A stretch of 39,361 bases of DNA from Gemmatimonadales bacterium (GTDB taxonomy: Bacteria; Gemmatimonadota; Gemmatimonadetes; Longimicrobiales; Gaopeijiaceae): contig CP070829.1 in the NCBI GenBank assembly GCA_020344755.1, forward strand, positions 1,323,055 through 1,362,415, in the 5' to 3' direction. The translations under genes and the position numbers were made by a program. Of the stretch, positions 24,350-32,124 are shown one piece after another. Numbering within the stretch: position 1 is the stretch's first letter; each line of letters begins with the position of its first letter. The notes under the pieces were generated by a model. The model was not told the DNA's origin. It worked only from the letters and a program-made list of their open reading frames with translations, and searched no databases.

Positions 24350-25085
24350 GGCGTTCTTTCGGGTCGGGCTCGCGATCGCCCTGGTCTGGGTGGTCTCCGT
24401 GGCGGTAGAGGTGGCTCCAGCGGCCTTGGCCAAGGTTCCGGTGTTCCGGGTTCGGGACCACGACTTCGTGGGTCTCCGCTACCTCACGCCTGAGACGGTT
24501 CTGCGGACGGCGGGTATTGGACCGGACGCATCGGTGTGGGACGAAGCCACGGCCTGGGAGGAGCGGCTCGAACGCCATCCGCTGGTTCGGGAGGCGCGGA
24601 TCCGCCGCCGGTTTCCCACCACCCTCGTGGTGGAGGTGGACGAGCGAATCCCCGTGGGGCTCGTGCCTACGCCGACGCTGGAGCCGGTCGACGCCGAGGG
24701 AAGATACCTGCCCCTCGACCCTTCCCGCTTCCCCCTGGACTTCCCCGTTCTCCGACCCCGTCCCGCCGTGGACGGCAACGTCACTCCCCCGCATGCCGAA
24801 ATCCGGGAGCTGGCAGCGGCGGCGGCTGTGATGCGGACGGAGCCGGACTTCTGGAGCGAGATCTCCGAGATCGGTCATGGGCCCCAGGGGGGGATCGTGG
24901 TTCGGCGGGGTCAGCCGGAGGTCGTCTTCCACTTCCCGCCCAAGGTGGACGTGACCCGCGTCCGGGAGGCGCTCGCCGTCCTGAGGGACGCGGAATACCG
25001 AGGTGTGCGCCGGCCGCCCGAGAGCGTGGACCTGCGCTTTGCCGGCTATGTCTACCCGTACTGGGGCCGGGAGGCAGAGCAATGA
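24342..25085 (+). CDS. ftsQ: Cell-division protein FtsQ (POTRA domain)
   Basis: A 247-residue bitopic protein between murC and ftsA. A short N-terminus is followed by one membrane segment (about 6-30, VGLAIALVWVVSVAVEV) and a POTRA domain (about 34-103: FRVRDHDFVGLRYLTPETVL then HPLVREARIRRRFPTTLVVEV). The beta domain follows. FtsQ anchors FtsL/FtsB and links early and late divisome proteins in the periplasm. It has a much shorter cytoplasmic tail than many FtsQ proteins. Family identity is low, but synteny and the POTRA region make the call good. It overlaps ftsA by ATGA. Confidence 0.92.
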   Translation: MSRAFFRVGLAIALVWVVSVAVEVAPAALAKVPVFRVRDHDFVGLRYLTPETVLRTAGIGPDASVWDEATAWEERLERHPLVREARIRRRFPTTLVVEVDERIPVGLVPTPTLEPVDAEGRYLPLDPSRFPLDFPVLRPRPAVDGNVTPPHAEIRELAAAAAVMRTEPDFWSEISEIGHGPQGGIVVRRGQPEVVFHFPPKVDVTRVREALAVLRDAEYRGVRRPPESVDLRFAGYVYPYWGREAEQ

Positions 25086-26335
25086 GCCACCAGAAGCGAC
25101 GTGTAGCCGGAACCTTCATTGCCGGTCTGGACATCGGGACGACCCGGACCTGTGCGGTGATCGGGGAGCTGATGGGGGAGGGAAACCGGCAGACCGGGCT
25201 CAAGATTCTCGGGGTGGGCCAAGCCCGCTCCGCCGGGGTCCGAGGAGAGCGGATCACCAACCTGGAAGAGACCACCGAGTCCATCCGCAAGGCCATGAAG
25301 GAGGCGGAGCTCATGGCGGGGGTGCAGGTAGATCGCCTCTACGTGGGGATCTCCGGAGAGCACATCCATGCCTGGAGCTCCATGGGGGTGGTGGCGGTGC
25401 AGGACCAGGAGATCACCCCGGGAGACGTGGCGCGGGTGCACGAGGTGGCCCGGGCGGTCGCACTCCCGCCGGATACGGAGATGCTCCACGCCATCCCGGT
25501 GGAGTACATCGTCGATCACCAACGGGGCATCAAGGACCCCGTGGGGATGTCCGGAACGCGGCTGGAGGCGGAAGTCTACCTCGTGACGTGCTCGGCCACC
25601 GCGGCCGGGAACATCAAGAAGGCCGTCACCCGCGCCGGCTATGCCGTGCAGGAGGTCGTGCTGGAGCCGCTGGCCACGGCCCGGGCCGTGCTCACGGAGG
25701 ACGAGAAGGAAGTCGGGGCCGCAATGGTCGAGGTCGGTGGGAGCACCACCGATACCGCGGTCTACTTCGAGGGGAAGATCCGGCACGTGGCCATCCTCCC
25801 CATCGGGGGGGTGACCGTCACCCAGGATCTGGTCAAGGGTCTCGCGATTCCCTTCCACGAAGCCCAGAGGGCAAAGGAACAGTCGGGAGCCGCGTCTCCC
25901 CAATTCGTGGATCCCCAGGACATGATCGAGGTGGCCGGCACCGCCCCGGGGCAGAGCAGGCCCGTGGCCCGAGAGCTGATCGCCCACATCTGCGAGCAGC
26001 GACTCGACGAGCTCTTCGGGATGATCCAGCAGGAGCTGGACGACCAACACCTGACGGACCGACTGGGTGCGGGGATCGTCCTGACGGGCGGTTCCGCGGC
26101 GTTGCCCGGGCTGGTGGAGCTGGCACAGCAGGTCTTCGCCGCACCGGTGCGCCTCGGCGTGCCGGGAGAGGGACTCGGCGGACTCGCCGACTCCGTCGGC
26201 AGGCCACGGTTCTCCACTGCAGCCGGACTCGCTCTCTGGGGAGTCGACCGATTCCAGGACACCGGGCAGGGCGTCTCGACCCTGACCTCCGGGATCCTGT
26301 CCAATGTCTCCGCATGGATCCGGGAGTTCTTCTGA
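25082..26335 (+). CDS. ftsA: Cell-division actin-like ATPase FtsA
   Basis: A 417-residue actin-fold protein of standard length. Phosphate-1 motif is AGLDIGTTRTCAVIGE (from residue 14), phosphate-2 is MVEVGGSTTDTAVY and the adenosine motif is GIVLTGGSAALPGLVEL. The C-terminus ends in an amphipathic helix (SNVSAWIREFF), the membrane-targeting sequence. FtsA tethers FtsZ filaments to the inner membrane and recruits later divisome proteins. The N-terminus is coupled to ftsQ by a 4-base overlap. A 141-base gap with a small G+C hairpin (26405-26420) follows before ftsZ. Confidence 0.97.
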   Translation: MSHQKRRVAGTFIAGLDIGTTRTCAVIGELMGEGNRQTGLKILGVGQARSAGVRGERITNLEETTESIRKAMKEAELMAGVQVDRLYVGISGEHIHAWSSMGVVAVQDQEITPGDVARVHEVARAVALPPDTEMLHAIPVEYIVDHQRGIKDPVGMSGTRLEAEVYLVTCSATAAGNIKKAVTRAGYAVQEVVLEPLATARAVLTEDEKEVGAAMVEVGGSTTDTAVYFEGKIRHVAILPIGGVTVTQDLVKGLAIPFHEAQRAKEQSGAASPQFVDPQDMIEVAGTAPGQSRPVARELIAHICEQRLDELFGMIQQELDDQHLTDRLGAGIVLTGGSAALPGLVELAQQVFAAPVRLGVPGEGLGGLADSVGRPRFSTAAGLALWGVDRFQDTGQGVSTLTSGILSNVSAWIREFF

Positions 26336-26476
26336 TGATGACCCCCGCGTCCCACCTGCTTCCCTGGCGGGGCCCACCCCCGGGTCTCGACCCACCGACA
26401 TCACGGCGGCGAGCGCCGCCCTGATGGTCCGTTGAGCCCCCCAAAATCCCCGCAAGTGAATCGACAGGAGCACACC

Positions 26477-27748
26477 ATGATGATGTTCGAGTTTGAAGAC
26501 ACCCCGATCCAGAGCGCTCGGATGAAGGTCGTCGGCGTGGGCGGCGCCGGTGGGAACGCCGTGAACCGCATGATCGACGAAGAGCTCGAGGGTGTGGAGT
26601 TCATCTCGCTGAACACCGACGCCCAGGCTCTCAAGGGCTCACGGGCCCAGTACACGATGCAGATCGGGAAGAAGCTCACCCGCGGCCTCGGTGCTGGTGC
26701 CCGGCCGGAGATCGGGCGACAGGCCGTGCACGAGAACGCCGAGGAGGTCCGCAAGATGCTGGACGGGGCGGACCTGGTGTTCATCACCGCGGGAATGGGA
26801 GGGGGCACCGGAACGGGCGCCGCACCCATCATTGCGGACATGGCCCGTGAAATGGGTGCTCTCACCATCGGTGTCGTCACGCGACCGTTCGCCTTCGAAG
26901 GCAAGAAGCGCGCGCGGCAGGCGGAGCAGGGCCTCGCGGAGCTCAAGCGCGCGGTGGATACCGTCATCGTGGTTCCCAACGATCGCCTCCTTTCCGTCGT
27001 CCCCAAGGGCACCACGTTCAAGGACGCCCTCAAGAAGGCCGACGAGGTGCTGCTGCACGCCACCCAGGGGATCAGCGACCTGATCCGTGTGAGCGGAGAG
27101 GTGAACGTGGACTTCGCCGACGTGCGGACCATCATGTCGGCCCGGGGACCGGCCCTCATGGGCTCTGGATTCGGACAGGGCGAGAATCGGGCGGAGGAGG
27201 CCGCACAGGAGGCCATCTCCTCCCCGCTCCTGGACAACGTGTCCATCTCCGGCGCGAAGGGCGTCCTGATCAACATCACGGGCGGCCGGGACATGGGGAT
27301 CGACGAGGTCACGCAGATCTCCACCATCATCCAGGAGGCGGCTGGCGACGAGGCGGAGATCATCTTCGGTGCCGTCCAGGACGAGCAACTCGAGGGGCAG
27401 GTGCGGGTGACCGTCATCGCCACGGGGTTCGAGAGCCAGGGGGAGCAGGACGTGCTCCGGCCGGAGTTTCGGCGCCCCACCGCGCCGCCTGCCCGGAAGC
27501 CGCGGCCGAAGTCTCAGGCCCAGCCTCAGGTGCAGCCGCAGGTTCAGCGGCAGCCGCAGGTGCAGCGACAGGTGGCGGTTGGGGGAGGCGCTCCCCTACA
27601 CGTCGGCGGGGGCGGACCGAATCCGATTCCCACTCCGACTCCGACGCCGCGTGCTACTCCCTCCTCCACCCCTTCGCTTCGCCAGGTATCGCCGGGAGAG
27701 ATCGGCGAGCTGGACATTCCCACCTTCATCCGCAGGGGAAAGCGGTAG
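26477..27748 (+). CDS. ftsZ: Cell-division tubulin homologue FtsZ
   Basis: A 423-residue FtsZ. The N-terminal [14 protein letters not shown] (19-32), tubulin signature [10 protein letters not shown] (108-117), T7 loop [11 protein letters not shown] and C-terminal peptide LDIPTFIRR are all intact. The linker between core and tail is about 90 residues, rich in Pro, Gln and Val ([17 protein letters not shown]) and then Pro/Thr. The start at 26477 (the first of three ATG codons) has AGGAG six bases upstream, better than the in-frame codon at 26432. FtsZ polymerises with GTP into the Z ring. It is the only dcw gene here not overlapping its predecessor, so its expression may be set separately. Confidence 0.98.
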   Translation: MMMFEFEDTPIQSARMKVVGVGGAGGNAVNRMIDEELEGVEFISLNTDAQALKGSRAQYTMQIGKKLTRGLGAGARPEIGRQAVHENAEEVRKMLDGADLVFITAGMGGGTGTGAAPIIADMAREMGALTIGVVTRPFAFEGKKRARQAEQGLAELKRAVDTVIVVPNDRLLSVVPKGTTFKDALKKADEVLLHATQGISDLIRVSGEVNVDFADVRTIMSARGPALMGSGFGQGENRAEEAAQEAISSPLLDNVSISGAKGVLINITGGRDMGIDEVTQISTIIQEAAGDEAEIIFGAVQDEQLEGQVRVTVIATGFESQGEQDVLRPEFRRPTAPPARKPRPKSQAQPQVQPQVQRQPQVQRQVAVGGGAPLHVGGGGPNPIPTPTPTPRATPSSTPSLRQVSPGEIGELDIPTFIRRGKR

Positions 27749-27769
27749 CGGACCCACAGGAAGCGTTGG

Positions 27770-27792
27770 CCCGCACCGCTCGGCGGTGCGGG
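27770..27792 (+). terminator. Hairpin downstream of ftsZ, weak terminator candidate
   Basis: CCCGCACCG (27770-27778) pairs perfectly with 27784-27792 around a 5-base loop, 21 bases after the ftsZ stop. No T-run follows, so it may only slow polymerase or protect the 3' end. The rest of the gap to 27890 shows no convincing promoter. Confidence 0.5.
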
Positions 27793-27889
27793 ACAACTGT
27801 GGACGAAACCGCCCCAGATTGCGTACCATTCTGATCCACCGGGGGCGGATCCACGTTCCCGGTCCCGGCTTTCGGGTTCCCTCGAACTG

Positions 27890-29206
27890 ATGGAAATGAA
27901 GATTCGCCCCGCTTACGCTCTCGTCGCCGCCGGCCTCATCGGGCTGCCCGCGTGCGCCGATCGGACTCCCGAGGTGGGGGACGTGGAGGGGGTGTACGCG
28001 CTTCCCGCGGAGGCTCTCGAGGTGCGGGAGCTGGGGCGTGGCGGGACGCTCGGCCAGGTGCTGGAGGCCACCCTCGACTACAACGACCAGCAGGCGCTTC
28101 TCATGGCGTTTCGGGAGCAGGCATCCCCGCGGCGCCTGCGGGAGGGGACCGAGGTTACGCTTCGGTATCTCCAGGCCGGGTCGGTCCCCGCCAACCAGGG
28201 GGTGCTCCGGGGGATCGACGTTGCGCTCTCTCGTGACGAGACGGTTCGACTGACGCGGGTGGGAGGCGCCTGGGACTCCGAGCTGGTCACCACGCCGGTC
28301 TATACCGACACGGTGATGGTGGCCGGCGAGGTGGCGACCTCCCTCTGGGAGTCCGTGATCTCCAACGCCGGGTTGGAGGGTGCCCACTATCAGGATCGCG
28401 TGGTCCTCGTCGATCTCCTGGACCGGATCTTCCAGTGGCAGCTGGACTTCTCGCGGCAGGTCCAACGCGGGGACTACTTCCGCGTGGCGTTCGAGCGTGA
28501 GGTCCGACCCGACGGCTCCATGAAGCGCGGCACGATCCTGGCCGCCGAGTTCGTCAATGTGGGACGCCCGTTCCACGCCGTCTGGTTCGATCCCAACGGA
28601 GATGGGGATGGTTCCTACTTCGACCTGGACGGAAAGTCGGTGCGCAGGGCCTTCCTGCTGAAGCCCCTGGAGTTCCGTCGGATCTCCTCCCGGTACACCT
28701 CCGGTCGCTTCCATCCGATCCTCAAGCGGTGGCGTGCCCACCGCGGGGTAGACTACGCTGCCGATCGGGGCACGCCGGTCATGGCCACGTCCGACGGCGT
28801 GGTGATCCAGCGGGGGCCGAACGGGGGTCTGGGAAACGCCGTGGAGATCCGACACCCCAATGGCTTCATCACACGGTATGGGCACCTGAACGGCTTCCGC
28901 TCCGGGGTCTCGGTGGGAAGCCGGGTGAAGCAGGGAGAGGTGATCGGCTACGTGGGATCCACCGGCCTGGCCACCGGCCCCCATCTCCACTACGAGATGC
29001 TCCGAAGCGGCCGGCATGTGGACCCGCTGTCGGTGGATCTGCCTGCGGGTGACCCGGTGCCCGAGGACAACTGGGGGCGCTGGACCTCCGAACTCTCTCC
29101 GCGCCTCGCGCTCCTCGAGCGACTTCCGCCGCCAGGGCTGGCCCGGTTTGCTGGAGTGGACCAGCCCGAGGAGCGGAGCACCGCGGCCGAGGGCTCGGAC
29201 CGCTAA
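27890..29206 (+). CDS. M23 (LytM) family peptidase, lipoprotein
   Basis: A 438-residue protein. The N-terminus is a lipoprotein signal (ALVAAGLIGLPAC) with the lipidated Cys at 22. The middle region (about 50-260) resembles the OapA/LysM-like and linker part of MepM-type enzymes. The LytM domain follows, with zinc ligands H284 and D288 (HRGVDYAADRG) and H365-L-H367 (TGPHLHYEM). All metal and catalytic positions look intact, so it should cleave peptidoglycan cross-bridges, unlike the degenerate division activators EnvC and NlpD. Directly following ftsZ, it is a candidate for septal cell-wall processing. No good ribosome binding site; an ATG two codons later is possible. Confidence 0.9.
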   Translation: MEMKIRPAYALVAAGLIGLPACADRTPEVGDVEGVYALPAEALEVRELGRGGTLGQVLEATLDYNDQQALLMAFREQASPRRLREGTEVTLRYLQAGSVPANQGVLRGIDVALSRDETVRLTRVGGAWDSELVTTPVYTDTVMVAGEVATSLWESVISNAGLEGAHYQDRVVLVDLLDRIFQWQLDFSRQVQRGDYFRVAFEREVRPDGSMKRGTILAAEFVNVGRPFHAVWFDPNGDGDGSYFDLDGKSVRRAFLLKPLEFRRISSRYTSGRFHPILKRWRAHRGVDYAADRGTPVMATSDGVVIQRGPNGGLGNAVEIRHPNGFITRYGHLNGFRSGVSVGSRVKQGEVIGYVGSTGLATGPHLHYEMLRSGRHVDPLSVDLPAGDPVPEDNWGRWTSELSPRLALLERLPPPGLARFAGVDQPEERSTAAEGSDR

Positions 29207-29224
29207 TCCCGGCGGGCTGAGTCG

Positions 29225-31147
29225 TTGGCCTGGCGCCTGGGACTCTGGCTCCTCCTGGCCGCTGCCGGGTGGGCCTATTCGGTCTGGGTCTACCGGAGCC
29301 GGGAACTCGGGGTGCCCCGTCGGGGTGTGCTCGCCGTCCTTCGCGGGACCACGCTCGCGCTCGTCCTTCTCCTGATCATGGATCTGCCGGCCCCCTGGGG
29401 TGGTGACGACGACCGTCCGTGGACGCTCGTGGATCTCTCGGCGAGCATGCGCGTGCCCCAGGGTTCCCAGGAGGTGACGCCGCCGCTGGACAGGGCCCTG
29501 GATGCCTTAGTCGGGGCAACCGCCGTGCTGGGGTTCGGCGAGCCGATTCGGACCCTGTCTCTCCCGGTCGACGGTGCGGCAGTCCCCTCTCACGACTCCA
29601 GGCTCGCCCCGGCCCTGAGGCGGGCGCTGGAGGGCGGCGCGTCCCGGGTGACCGTGCTGACGGACCTGAGGGTCCAGGATCCGGTGGACGCGGCTGCCGT
29701 CCTCCGGTCCTCCCCCGTGCCGATCTCCTTCGCGGACCTGGGTGGACCCACCCGCAACGCCGGAATCGCCTCCCTCACGGTGCCGGGGACGACCAGCGCC
29801 GGTGAGGCCGTGGCGGGAGAGTTGGAGCTTTTCGGCGAGGGGATCGGACCGGTGCAGGTGGAGGTTCGGGTTGCCGACCGGCCGGCCTGGGACACCACGG
29901 TCCGCGTGCCCGACGAAGGACGCCTGCGGGTCCCCTTCCTGCTCGAGGTGCCCACCTCACCCGGGCCCGTCCACGTTCAGGCGCGAGTGGAGGTGGATGG
30001 CGACCTCTTTCCAGGAGACGACACGGCGAGCAGGATCTTGGAGGTGGATCCAGAGGAAGGCGAGGTGGTGCTGGTGTCGTGGACGCCGGACTGGGAGCCC
30101 CGCTTCCTCCTGCCCGTGCTGGAAGAGGTGACCGGACTTCGTGGCCAGGGATACCTGCGGGTGGGGCCGACTCGGTTCATGTCCATGAACGGCCCGATCC
30201 GCTTCGTGGGGATCGATACGGTGGCGGCGGCATTGGAGGAGTCCCGGATCGGGATCGCCCACGGCTTCACCGACCTCGACGAAGGACCTTTCGCACAGGC
30301 CCTCCGGCGTGTGCCTCGGCTCGTGGTCATCCCGGGTCCGGCTTCACAGGGCCCCGGTGGGGTCGGGGAGTGGTTCGTCTCGTCGGAGGTGCCGGCTTCG
30401 CCGGCGGCAGGAGAGATCGCAGGAGTGCCGCTTCTGGGACTCCCGCCGCTCCTCGACTACCTGCCGGAGGCGGAGGCGGTGGGGATGCCGGTCCTGCTCG
30501 CCCAACTCTCGGGCCGCGGCGATCCCGTGGCCGTCGTGCGGATCCGCGAGGAGGAGGGACAGCGTCGGGTGGATGCCCGGGTGCGGGGCTTCTGGCGATG
30601 GGCCTTCCGGACCGACACCCCCCGGGAACTGTACCGCCGTCTCTGGTCGGGAGTGGCGGCGTGGTTGCTGGCCGGCGGGGACGGCGCCACGCGGCAGGTG
30701 GGGATGGCTCCGCTGGAGCAGGTGGCACGGCCCGGATCCACCGTTGGATGGCGAGCCGGAGCCGCGGCCGGGGGGATCGTGGAGATCCGCCTCCTAGGCC
30801 CGGCTCCCTCACTGGAGGGTCCTCCCCCACAGGTTGTGGCGGTGGATTCCCTGGGCCGAGGCCGGGTGGCAATCCCCGCACAAGAGGGGGTGTACCGCTG
30901 GGAGGCCCGCGTGACGGCGGGCCCCGGGGAGGGAAGGACCCGTTCGGGGCTCCTGGTGGTGGAGTCCGCCGAACTGGATCTTCTTCCCCGTCCGGCCGTA
31001 TTCCTCTCTGGGCTCGCAAGCGAAGGACCTCGGGCCACGAGGGGGGACGCGGGGCGTCCTCTCCGCACGCACCCTTTACCCTATCTCCTCCTCCTGGGCC
31101 TCCTTACTGCCGAGTGGGTCGGCCGCCGACGCAGCGGCCTTCGCTGA
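29225..31147 (+). CDS. Membrane-anchored VWA-like protein, function unknown
   Basis: A 640-residue protein starting at a TTG, the first usable start after an in-frame stop six bases upstream. Two N-terminal hydrophobic segments (about 3-22 and 34-53) precede a VWA-like domain whose metal-site motif D70-x-S72-x-S74 (LVDLSASM) is intact. Strand-rich regions (about 170-280) and a part resembling the glutamine-amidotransferase-like fold (RLVVIPGP near 360) follow. A C-terminal hydrophobic segment (PYLLLLGLLTAEWVG) is followed by RRRSGLR. This layout resembles large membrane proteins with two N-terminal helices, VWA and a C-terminal helix found next to BatA/MoxR systems, but no MoxR ATPase is present here. 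Role unknown. Confidence 0.75.
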   Translation: MAWRLGLWLLLAAAGWAYSVWVYRSRELGVPRRGVLAVLRGTTLALVLLLIMDLPAPWGGDDDRPWTLVDLSASMRVPQGSQEVTPPLDRALDALVGATAVLGFGEPIRTLSLPVDGAAVPSHDSRLAPALRRALEGGASRVTVLTDLRVQDPVDAAAVLRSSPVPISFADLGGPTRNAGIASLTVPGTTSAGEAVAGELELFGEGIGPVQVEVRVADRPAWDTTVRVPDEGRLRVPFLLEVPTSPGPVHVQARVEVDGDLFPGDDTASRILEVDPEEGEVVLVSWTPDWEPRFLLPVLEEVTGLRGQGYLRVGPTRFMSMNGPIRFVGIDTVAAALEESRIGIAHGFTDLDEGPFAQALRRVPRLVVIPGPASQGPGGVGEWFVSSEVPASPAAGEIAGVPLLGLPPLLDYLPEAEAVGMPVLLAQLSGRGDPVAVVRIREEEGQRRVDARVRGFWRWAFRTDTPRELYRRLWSGVAAWLLAGGDGATRQVGMAPLEQVARPGSTVGWRAGAAAGGIVEIRLLGPAPSLEGPPPQVVAVDSLGRGRVAIPAQEGVYRWEARVTAGPGEGRTRSGLLVVESAELDLLPRPAVFLSGLASEGPRATRGDAGRPLRTHPLPYLLLLGLLTAEWVGRRRSGLR

Positions 31148-31190
31148 ACCGAGCGGATCCAGCCCGGCCCTGATACCAGCCAGACTCGAG

Positions 31191-32117
31191 ATGGCGCGCC
31201 TCTTCAAGACCGAGCACGAGACCAAGAAGTCCCTCTGGCGCCGGGCCGTGGACCTCGCTCTCACCGACGTCCGGGTCCTGGCCGGAAAGATGGACCACGA
31301 GACCCTGGAGTCGCTTGAGGAGCGGCTGATCGCCGCGGACTTCGGGGTTCCGGCCTCCCTGCGGCTGGTCGACCACGTCGAGACGCTGGTGAGGCGGGGG
31401 AAGATCCGGGAGGGGCGCGAACTGATCGAAGCCCTGGTGGACGAACTCCGTCGCATCCTGGACCAGGGCCCGGACCGGGACTTGAGATCGGCAGACGCGC
31501 CCCCCACGGTCTATCTCATCGCAGGAGTGAACGGAGTGGGGAAGACCACCTCGGCTGCAAAGCTGGCGCATCTCCTCAAGGAGGAAGGGAACTCGGTCCT
31601 CGTTGCGGCGGCGGACACCTATCGGGCCGGAGCGGTTGAGCAGCTGGAAGTTTGGGCCGACCGGGTCGGCGTGGATTTCGTCCGTGGCCAGCAGGGTGGC
31701 GACCCTGCCGCCGTGGCCTTCGACGCCATCGACGCCGCCGTGGCCAGGAGGATGGACGTGGTGCTCATCGACACGGCGGGCCGCCTTCACACCAACCGGG
31801 GATTGATGGAGGAACTCCAGAAGGTGGATCGCGTCGTGCGCAGGCGCCTCGAGGGCGCGCCTCACGAGTCGCTCCTTGTGCTGGACGCGACGGTGGGGCA
31901 GAACGCCGTGAATCAGGCGAAGGCCTTCGGTGCCGCAATTCAGCTCAGTGGTCTGGTTCTCACCAAGATGGACTCCACGGCTCGGGGGGGGATCGTGGTG
32001 GCGCTCCAGGAGGAGTTCGGACTCCCGGTGAAGTTGGTGGGGACCGGGGAGGGGGTGGCCGATCTCCAGACCTTCGATACGGAGGTCTTCCTGGAGGGCG
32101 TCTTCCAGGAGGGATGA
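31191..32117 (+). CDS. ftsY: Signal recognition particle receptor FtsY
   Basis: A 308-residue SRP-family GTPase with N and G domains. The N-domain helices (about 15-95) lead to the P-loop G112-VNGVGKTT (K118), then ADTYRAGAVEQLEVWA, the G3 motif LIDTAGRLHTN, the G4 motif LTKMDSTARGG and the closing GTGEGVADLQTF. It receives ribosome-nascent-chain/SRP complexes at the inner membrane. The long acidic A domain of E. coli FtsY is absent and only a short basic N-terminus remains, as in many bacteria. It lies 7 bases before recG. Confidence 0.97.
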   Translation: MARLFKTEHETKKSLWRRAVDLALTDVRVLAGKMDHETLESLEERLIAADFGVPASLRLVDHVETLVRRGKIREGRELIEALVDELRRILDQGPDRDLRSADAPPTVYLIAGVNGVGKTTSAAKLAHLLKEEGNSVLVAAADTYRAGAVEQLEVWADRVGVDFVRGQQGGDPAAVAFDAIDAAVARRMDVVLIDTAGRLHTNRGLMEELQKVDRVVRRRLEGAPHESLLVLDATVGQNAVNQAKAFGAAIQLSGLVLTKMDSTARGGIVVALQEEFGLPVKLVGTGEGVADLQTFDTEVFLEGVFQEG

Positions 32118-32124
32118 GGGGGGT

